Shown piece after piece: positions 48,243 through 54,266 of a stretch of 54,266 nucleotides of DNA. The notes below the pieces were generated by a model. The model did not search any database. It saw only the letters and a list, made by a program, of their open reading frames with translations, and was not told the origin of the DNA. The stretch's first letter is position 1; every line of letters begins with the position of its first letter. The translations under genes were made by a program, and so were the position numbers. Source of the DNA: an uncultured Prevotella sp. (lineage in GTDB: Bacteria; Bacteroidota; Bacteroidia; Bacteroidales; Bacteroidaceae); the NCBI GenBank assembly GCA_900322035.1, contig ONYL01000016.1:1-54266 (forward strand), in the 5' to 3' direction.

Positions 48243-49694
48243 TTACGGTTTTGGTTCGAGCAGCGTCACGTGGTTGATGAAGGCCTTGGTGTAGTGGCGG
48301 TTGCTTTTGGGGTGCTTGTTGTCGTCGAACGTGCCTATGTCGGTGGTCTTGACGCTCTTGAGCACATGCTCGGGCATTTCCTCACTGATGGGCAGCCGCG
48401 AGACGATGGCACAGGGTAGCTTTGCCGCCACTTGAGCGGAGTCTTTCAGATTGAGCGGCAGGATCTTCCGGCCGGCCTCATAGACGAGTTCGATGCGCAG
48501 GTCCTCGCTGCTGTTGTGGTAGAAGGGTATTTGCTTTAGGCGCTTGTCGTCCTTGACGAGGGCAATGCTGTGGGCTTCGGGATTGCCGAAGAGTGCGCCG
48601 ATGGGTTTCAGCAGAAACAATTCGGCCACAAGGAAGATGCCCAATATGGTCCAGACGTAGATGCGCGCGGCCTTGCCGTATCGGGTGTGGTCGATGATCC
48701 ACAGCAGCACAAACGCCACGCTCATGGCCACCGTGGGACTCATGGGCAGCAGGTAGCGCATCTTTTTCTCGGGCATGAGCGAGAGCAGCACGAGCTGGAG
48801 GATCATCCAGCCGGCGGCAAAGAGGTAACCGCTGTTGGCCGTCAGGCGTTTTCGCCAGTAGGGCACGGCCAAAGCGGCAAGGATGAAGGGAGCCCAGGCA
48901 CCACCTTCGAGGAAAAACCGCCAATAGTAGTACCACGGCCTGACGTTGTGGTTCACCCATGCCCCAGACTCCTGATGGGCCACCTGCTGCAGCTCGGGCA
49001 TGTGGTAGCCCACAAGCCATGCATAGTAGGCACCGCCCACAACAACAGTGGTCAGCAGGCAGGCCGACACGGGGAGCCACTTGCCTTTCATCGAGGCGGG
49101 CCGCCACCACAGGATGAGCGCGATGAGGAAGGGCAGCAGCAGGGCGTAGAAAGACACGGGGCCCTTGCTGAGAAATGAGAGACCCATCAAGACGCCAGCA
49201 CCGACAAGCCATCCCCACACGCTTGAGCCGTTGGCATCGTGCAGTCCCTTGATGAGAAAGTAGATGCCGCCCATCATGAATGCGTGGCAATAGATGTCCC
49301 ACGTGGCCGAACGCCCCATCAGCACCATGTTGTAGAGCGTCAGCATGACCACTACGGTCAGCACGGCAAAGTCGTTGCGACGGGTCAGCCGGCGGGCGAT
49401 GAGCAGCGTGAACAGCGTCCACAGCGTGGCCATGATGGCGGCGGGGATGCGTTGAGCCGCAAGGCTGCCGGGACAGATCAGCTCCACCACACCGCCCGTC
49501 CAGGTGGGCAACGGCGGTTTGGCCAGCCGCAGCTCACCGTTCATCGTGGGCACGAGCCAGCATCCGTCGCTCACCATCTCACGGGCCGTGATGATATTGC
49601 GCGACTCCATGATGTCGGTGGGCAGTGCGCCGATGTTGGCGAAAAACGTGATCAGGCAGATCACGATCAGAAATATTTTCGTCGTTCTGTTCAT
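48243..49694 (-). CDS. ArnT-like (GT83/PMT) membrane glycosyltransferase
   Basis: This 483-residue protein has about eleven or twelve membrane segments. I chose 49694 (MNRTTKIFLIVICLITFFAN) because the longer frame upstream is not membrane-like. The first periplasmic loop (LPTDIMESRNIITAREMVSDG) carries the acidic residue and the Arg typical of PMT-type enzymes, and the catalytic-core RLAKPPLPTW is the ArnT lipid-A-binding motif. The family moves a sugar from undecaprenyl phosphate to lipid A or a protein at the periplasmic face. It forms a unit with the GT2 and LAB_N genes. Confidence 0.9.
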   Translation of the reverse strand: MNRTTKIFLIVICLITFFANIGALPTDIMESRNIITAREMVSDGCWLVPTMNGELRLAKPPLPTWTGGVVELICPGSLAAQRIPAAIMATLWTLFTLLIARRLTRRNDFAVLTVVVMLTLYNMVLMGRSATWDIYCHAFMMGGIYFLIKGLHDANGSSVWGWLVGAGVLMGLSFLSKGPVSFYALLLPFLIALILWWRPASMKGKWLPVSACLLTTVVVGGAYYAWLVGYHMPELQQVAHQESGAWVNHNVRPWYYYWRFFLEGGAWAPFILAALAVPYWRKRLTANSGYLFAAGWMILQLVLLSLMPEKKMRYLLPMSPTVAMSVAFVLLWIIDHTRYGKAARIYVWTILGIFLVAELFLLKPIGALFGNPEAHSIALVKDDKRLKQIPFYHNSSEDLRIELVYEAGRKILPLNLKDSAQVAAKLPCAIVSRLPISEEMPEHVLKSVKTTDIGTFDDNKHPKSNRHYTKAFINHVTLLEPKP

Positions 49695-49785
49695 TATTTC
49701 TTTATGATATGAGGGGGTCGGAAGTGTGAGATATTCCGATAGTTTGCAAAGACAGGATGTTTTTGCGGAGCGGCCAAGCCCATCG

Positions 49786-50622
49786 TCATTTCTCCTTCTT
49801 GGGCAGCAGCACGTTGAGAAACTGCTCCAAAGGTATGCCGCGGTTCTTGTCTGTGTTGTCCTTGTTGAGGTCGATGAGGGTGTAGACACCGTCCATGGCC
49901 TTGCGTGTGGCCTCCTTGAGGCCTTCGCCGTTGAGCAAATGACCGATGAGGATGGCCGAGAAGATGTCGCCGGTGCCGGGGAAATGCACGGGAATCTCAT
50001 TGTAGCAGAGTTGGAAATAGTGGTCGTCTGCGGCGTTGTAGCCCACCACCGAGGGTTGCCCGTCGACGGGAATGCTCGTGATAAGCACGCTTTTCGAGCC
50101 GATCTGCCGCAGGCCGTCGATGAGTTGCCGGGCCTCGTCCTTGTCCACGCCACCGGCCTGGTAGGCTGTGCCGGTGAGGTAGCAGGCTTCGGTGAAGTTG
50201 GGATAGCACAGGTCGGCCACGGTGAGCATCTCCTTCATGCTGTTGATGGTGTTGGGCGTGACACCGTTGTAGAGCTTTCCCTCGTCGCCCATGATGGGAT
50301 CCACGTAGATGGTGGTGCCGTTTGTGTGCTGCTCCTTACAGTAGTTGGCCACGATGTCGGCCTGCTGTTCCGACACGATGAAGCCTGTGGCGATGGCGTC
50401 GAAGTGGAATCCCAACTGTTTCCACACGGGAAACACACCTTTTATATATTCGGTGGTGTCGAGAATGTTGAATTTGCCATAGTCGAGGGTGTTGCTCACG
50501 AGTGCCGTGGGCAGGTTGTAGGTGGGGAGCCCGAAGTAGGAGAGGATGGGGAGCATGGCTGCCGTAGCCACCTTGCCATAGCCTGCCATGTCGTTGATGA
50601 GGAGTATCTGTTTTTTATCCAT
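49786..50622 (-). CDS. pdxY: Pyridoxamine kinase-like PfkB protein
   Basis: This 278-residue kinase phosphorylates pyridoxal or pyridoxamine in vitamin B6 salvage. N-terminal INDMAGYGKVATAAMLPILSYFG, then VDPIMGDEGKLYNG, and the catalytic Asp in VHFPGTGDIFSAILIGHL (anion hole GTGD). It is of the PdxY/ThiD-like ribokinase fold. A promoter lies 29-36 nt upstream (minus-strand TAAATTTG at 50651-50658). The gene is 91 nt upstream of the ArnT-like gene. Confidence 0.88.
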   Translation of the reverse strand: MDKKQILLINDMAGYGKVATAAMLPILSYFGLPTYNLPTALVSNTLDYGKFNILDTTEYIKGVFPVWKQLGFHFDAIATGFIVSEQQADIVANYCKEQHTNGTTIYVDPIMGDEGKLYNGVTPNTINSMKEMLTVADLCYPNFTEACYLTGTAYQAGGVDKDEARQLIDGLRQIGSKSVLITSIPVDGQPSVVGYNAADDHYFQLCYNEIPVHFPGTGDIFSAILIGHLLNGEGLKEATRKAMDGVYTLIDLNKDNTDKNRGIPLEQFLNVLLPKKEK

Positions 50623-50650
50623 CGGTGATCTGTAATATCTTTATTCGCCG

Positions 50651-50658
50651 CAAATTTA
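50651..50658 (-). promoter_or_regulatory. -7 element of the pyridoxamine kinase gene
   Basis: Minus-strand TAAATTTG, with no clear -33 upstream. Confidence 0.55.
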
Positions 50659-50748
50659 CAAAAAAACGGCGAGCGTTGTGAGGCGCAGCGGATATTTTTC
50701 GGTTGCCGTTGCCTGTTTGTCTGAAGGGTGGGGTAGGAGAGGGGGGTG

Positions 50749-51624
50749 TCAGGATCTTCTGATCACCCGTCTGATGTCGCTCATCGTGGCGTCGAAGGGT
50801 CCGGTGTGTTCCAGTTTGAGCGTGCACATGGCAGCGGCAAATCGTCCGGCCTCGTCGGGAGCAGCGCCCTGAAGCCGCATATAGAGGTAGCCGGTGGAGT
50901 AGGTGTCGCCGCATCCTGTGGCATCCACCACCTCGCGGGGCTTGTAGGCCGGTACCTCATAGAAGCGGCCGTCGGCATAGATGAGCGAGCCGTAGCTTCC
51001 CAAGGTGATGATCACCTCGTCGACCCCCTGTGAGGCCAGTTCGAGTGCCACCGTGCGTGGGTCGCGTGAGGAGGCCACCACTTCCATCTCGTGCTCGTTG
51101 AGCTTCAGGTAGTCGGTGCATTCCAGCACCTGTTCCTTGTCTTTCCACGCCACGGGATAAACCTTTTCGCCTCTCACTTCGCGCAGATATCCCTGCACGT
51201 CGATCGACACGCGGCCTTTTGTGGAGAGCTGTCGCACGGCCTCAAGCGGAAAGTCGTCGGCCAAGAGCGAGCCGAGGTGGAACACCTTGGCCTGCAACGG
51301 TCTGATCTCCTCCATCGTGAAGGCATCGGCCTTGGCCAGCACGCGCTGCTGGCGGTTGTCGGAGTTCTGCCCGTATTTGTTCTCAAAAAATACGGTATGC
51401 GTGCTTGGATAGGCTGTCACGTCGACACCTATGGCGCGCAGTCGGTCCACTTCGTCGTTGATATACTGTCCGCCTTTGGTGACGAGCTGAAAGCTCACCC
51501 GTGGTGGCAGGCAGCTCAGGCCACGAGCAAAATAAAATGAAGTGCCTCCTGCGAGGTCTACGGTTTTCTGAGGGGTGATGATACGGTCGTGGGTGATGTG
51601 GCCGATACAGCAAATATCTTTCAT
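50749..51624 (-). CDS. PfkB-family carbohydrate kinase
   Basis: This 291-residue ribokinase-fold protein opens with MKDICCIGHITHDRIITP and has LAGGTSFYFARGL near its substrate end. The signature DATGCGDTYSTGYLYMRL (about residues 237-254) holds the catalytic Asp. The preceding KLNEHEMEVVAS is the ADP-binding side. The substrate cannot be told from sequence: a sugar, a nucleoside or an inositol-like compound. It lies between the pyridoxamine kinase and the transporter gene. Confidence 0.88.
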   Translation of the reverse strand: MKDICCIGHITHDRIITPQKTVDLAGGTSFYFARGLSCLPPRVSFQLVTKGGQYINDEVDRLRAIGVDVTAYPSTHTVFFENKYGQNSDNRQQRVLAKADAFTMEEIRPLQAKVFHLGSLLADDFPLEAVRQLSTKGRVSIDVQGYLREVRGEKVYPVAWKDKEQVLECTDYLKLNEHEMEVVASSRDPRTVALELASQGVDEVIITLGSYGSLIYADGRFYEVPAYKPREVVDATGCGDTYSTGYLYMRLQGAAPDEAGRFAAAMCTLKLEHTGPFDATMSDIRRVIRRS

Positions 51625-51682
51625 AAAGGTTGTTTAAGATGGCCCTTCGTGAGGGTTGTTCGAAGGAGGGTGCCCCGCTCTG

Positions 51683-53341
51683 CTACAGGGCAAACATGAT
51701 GAGCAGTTGGGCGATGATGACGCGTGCAAACATGCCGATGGGGTAGACGGTGGCATAGCTGATGCTGGCGGAGTCGCCACGCAGCGTGTCGTTGGCGTAG
51801 CCTAAGGCCATGGGGTTGGCCATCGATCCGCAGAGGATGCCGCAGATGGTGCCGAAGTCATACTTGTGGGTCTTCAGGGCGATGATGCCGAGCACCAGCA
51901 CGGGAATCAGGGTGATGAGGAAGCCGATGCCCACCCACATCAGTCCTTCGGGGCGTACCACGGTGGCAAAGAAGTCCTTGCCGGCATCGAGTCCGAGGCA
52001 GGCCAGGTAGAGACTGAGTCCGAGCTTGCGCAGCATGAGCGACGCGCTGCGCGTGGTGTAGGTGACGAGTCGCAGGCGTGGCCCTATGGCGCCCACGAGG
52101 ATGCCCATGAGGATGGGGCCGCCGGCGATACCGAGCCGGATGGGCTGTTCCATTCCGGGCAGGCTGATGGGGATGGTGCCGATGGCCATACCGAGCACGA
52201 TACCGAAGAGAATATTGCCCAAGTTGGGCTCTTCAAGGGTTTTCACGGCATTGCCGAGGAAGGCTTCCACCTCGTCGAGGTTTTCGTGCTTGCCCACCAC
52301 GGTGACGCGGTCGCCGTATTGCAGGATGAGGTTGTCCTCGGCGAGCAGTTTCAGGTCGCCGCGGATCACGCGGCTGACGTTGACGCCGTAGGCCTTGCGC
52401 AGGTTGATGTGTCCCAGCCGCTTGCCGTTGAGGTGGGTGTTGGTCATCACGATGACGCGGCTCTCCACCGTGTTGTCGATGGCATTCCAGTCGATGCTCT
52501 CGCGGTTCCAGTTGCGTGTCTCGCGCTTGCCGAAGAGCATCTCCAAGGTGGGCTCGTCTTCGGGGGTGGTGATGACGAGCAGGCTGTCGTTTTTGTGCAG
52601 CACGGTGTTGGCCATGGGCACGATCACCTGGTTGTTGCGCCAGATGCGCGAGATGACGAAGTGCAGGTGGGTCATCTGTGCCACTTCCATGATGGTCTTG
52701 CCGTGGACGGCGGGATTGACCACCGTGAACTCGACGATATAGGTGTGGTCGTCGTGGGAGGTGCGGGGTTTGAGGTCGGTGGGCTTGACAAACAGCTTGC
52801 GGATGATCACCATCGCCACGATGACACCCAACACGCCAAGGGGATAGGTGACGGCGGTGGCCAGGGCCACAGAGCCGGTGGGCAGTCCGTGATGGGCCAG
52901 GGCCTGGGTGGCGGCACCGAGGGCGGGGGTGTTGGTGGTGGCGCCACAGAGAATGCCCACCATATCGGGCAGACTGATGTGGGTCAGGGGAATCAGGACG
53001 ACGGCGAACACGGTGCCCAACACGATGATGCCCAGACTCCACAGGTTGAGCGCCACGCCTTCCTCGCGCAGCGAACCGAAAAAGTTGGGGCCGACATGCA
53101 GGCCGAGGCAGTAGACAAACATGGCGAGGCCGAAGGTCTCGATGAAGTCGAGCACCGTTGCGTCGACGCTCAGATGCAGGTGTCCTGCAAGAATGCCGAT
53201 GAAGAAGACGAAGGCGACTCCCAAGGAGATACCGCCGACTTTGAACTTCCCTAAGGCAAGACCCGTTGCGATAATCAGCGCAACCACCACCACGGTCTGT
53301 ACCGACGAGTGGATGGTGAAGAGGCCTTGTAACCAATCCAT
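51683..53341 (-). CDS. AspT/YidE-YbjL-type transporter with RCK domains
   Basis: This 552-residue inner-membrane protein has two AspT-YidE-YbjL duplication halves (residues 20-180 and 375-545) with five or so membrane segments each. Between them are two TrkA_C-like (RCK_C) soluble domains (about 200-285 and 285-370: VVNPAVHGKTIMEVAQM and LGHINLRKAYGVNVSRVIRG). The family exchanges carboxylates or related anions (AspT: aspartate/alanine). A promoter lies at 53379-53386, and the R copy of the palindromic element starts soon after. Substrate unknown. Confidence 0.9.
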   Translation of the reverse strand: MDWLQGLFTIHSSVQTVVVVALIIATGLALGKFKVGGISLGVAFVFFIGILAGHLHLSVDATVLDFIETFGLAMFVYCLGLHVGPNFFGSLREEGVALNLWSLGIIVLGTVFAVVLIPLTHISLPDMVGILCGATTNTPALGAATQALAHHGLPTGSVALATAVTYPLGVLGVIVAMVIIRKLFVKPTDLKPRTSHDDHTYIVEFTVVNPAVHGKTIMEVAQMTHLHFVISRIWRNNQVIVPMANTVLHKNDSLLVITTPEDEPTLEMLFGKRETRNWNRESIDWNAIDNTVESRVIVMTNTHLNGKRLGHINLRKAYGVNVSRVIRGDLKLLAEDNLILQYGDRVTVVGKHENLDEVEAFLGNAVKTLEEPNLGNILFGIVLGMAIGTIPISLPGMEQPIRLGIAGGPILMGILVGAIGPRLRLVTYTTRSASLMLRKLGLSLYLACLGLDAGKDFFATVVRPEGLMWVGIGFLITLIPVLVLGIIALKTHKYDFGTICGILCGSMANPMALGYANDTLRGDSASISYATVYPIGMFARVIIAQLLIMFAL

Positions 53342-53378
53342 AAAAATGCTAAATTATTTGTTACTGAATATTCGATTG

Positions 53379-53386
53379 CAAAGGTA
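53379..53386 (-). promoter_or_regulatory. -7 element of the transporter gene
   Basis: Minus-strand TACCTTTG; weak -33 (TTGG-like) about 20 nt further. Confidence 0.6.
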
Positions 53387-53454
53387 CAAATAATTTGTGG
53401 GCCAGCCAATTTTATCATTCATATTTCATCATTTTGATGTTTTTCTTGTTCGCA

Positions 53455-54163
53455 GGATATTTTTCCGTGGGTAAACGGTAAGGAAATCCAAGATTGCCAC
53501 CATGCAATTTACATGACTTCGACAATGTGCCACCATAAATCACTCAAAAACATTTAGTGTCACCCTTCCATCCCAAAAGACAGTTCGCCTGACTTCGTCA
53601 ATGCGTCACCCTGAATCGAGAATAAGTTTTTGGAAAATAGTCACGTACAGACTTCAGCTCCCAATGGAGCTATGGGGCTAAGGTGATGGAGTAGCCTTGC
53701 GAGCAAGCTCGCCGGTTACTCCATCACCTTAGCCCCACCCCTGTCGGGGAAAAGCCTGCCCATGACGAAAATTGCTTTGGCATAAAATTGCCTTACGGCA
53801 TAAAATCTATCACATCCCCTGAATCTTCCCGCAAGCAGTTTAGAAAGCACTGATTATACCTTGATCATCATCATAACGCTCAATCTGTTCTTTTGGCCGT
53901 GATGTTTTCCTTACCAACGAACTCGTGTGCTACATTATTTTATGCCGTAAGGCAATTTTACGCTATAGCGATTTTCTTCATGGGCAGGCTTGACACCTAT
54001 GGTGTGGGCCAGAAGCTATGGGGGGTGGCTGCGAGCTTGCTCGCCAAGCCACCCCCCATAGCTTCTGGCCCATTGCTCTATTAGGAGCAAAAGGCTGACC
54101 ATGATTTTCCTACAATCTTTAGGTAGTAAAACGTCTATGCCTGTGCTCATTCCTCTTGAGGGA
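53455..54163. mobile_element. Hairpin-rich MITE-like repeat, copy R (inverted)
   Basis: Inverted and diverged copy of 40531-41331, missing about 100 nt of it. The left terminal repeat (53455-53483, GGATATTTTT...AACGGTAAGG) matches the TIRs of copy L. Two long hairpins are intact: 20-bp arms at 53674-53693 / 53717-53736, and perfect 25-bp arms at 54006-54030 / 54047-54071 around GCGAGCTTGCTCGC. Homology to L stops at 54163; the opposite TIR is not seen before the window ends. Confidence 0.65.
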
Positions 54164-54266
54164 AAAACGGCCCATCGGAAAAGTTCCGTGGCTGGGGCGG
54201 CCCATCCAATCAGCCAAATATCGTAACTACACGATAGAAAAAGAATGACACGTCCTTTACCCCTTT
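54164..54266. other. Right edge of window
   Basis: I see no gene here. The DNA past the repeat is unrelated to the flank of copy L. Confidence 0.4.

Noticed and set aside
51866-53254. 462-codon open frame opposite the transporter, rich in Gly/His/Asp
   Set aside because: Composition is what a reverse complement of membrane-protein codons gives; the transporter is certain.
53893-54084. 63-codon frame within repeat copy R
   Set aside because: It runs through perfect hairpins and is not open in copy L.

Overview
The window looks like chromosomal DNA from a member of Bacteroidales, most likely Prevotella-like. The evidence is repeated Bacteroidetes -7 promoter elements (TAnnTTTG, often with TTTG about 20 nt upstream), a long-form IspG of 615 residues, DUF4271 and DUF4254 proteins, a YidE/YbjL-type transporter, and many secreted glycoside hydrolases. 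The genus is inferred from protein flavour, not proven.

Layout. 0.1-0.5 kb holds a GH3 remnant. 0.5-5.7 kb is a five-gene leftward operon (unknown protein, rpoN, PAP2-like membrane protein, purE, ispG). 5.97-6.36 kb is gene-free and carries six perfect DnaA boxes, several near matches and an AT-rich tract: a strong candidate chromosomal replication origin. 6.71-11.88 kb is a compact integrative element inserted in the 3' end of tRNA-Gln, bounded by a 32-bp direct repeat. It encodes a tyrosine recombinase, an excisionase-like protein, a winged-helix-like protein, a phage-type replication protein and a few small unknowns, with a 10-bp iteron array just upstream of its operon promoter. It has no relaxase or virion genes.

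12-20 kb is housekeeping: an Rpn-type nuclease, tyrS, yidD, rnpA, hemD, a DUF4271 protein, metK (with a structured leader) and pncB. At 20.1-21.0 kb two N-terminally truncated carbohydrate esterases are joined back to back. 21.5-32.8 kb holds a PAP2/beta-barrel protein, an M16 protease, a HAD phosphatase, aroQ, an O-methyltransferase, a YifB/ComM ATPase, a thioredoxin-fold lipoprotein and a TPR lipoprotein, followed by tRNA-Leu and tRNA-Gly.

33.5-40.2 kb is a rightward GH20-GH20-GH92 operon suited to trimming host-type N-glycans. At 40.3-41.3 kb and 53.5-54.2 kb lie two inverted copies of a hairpin-rich, gene-free repeat. Between them are a GH5 mannanase pseudogene, acpP-fabF-rnc, a DUF4254/GT9 pair, a LAB_N-GT2-ArnT-like envelope glycosylation module, two PfkB-like kinases and an AspT-like transporter.

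Two themes stand out. One is a small tRNA-Gln element that resembles a phage satellite or minimal replicating island. The other is decay of polysaccharide-active genes (GH3, AXE1, sialate esterase, GH5) beside an intact host-glycan set, together with two families of palindromic intergenic repeats.
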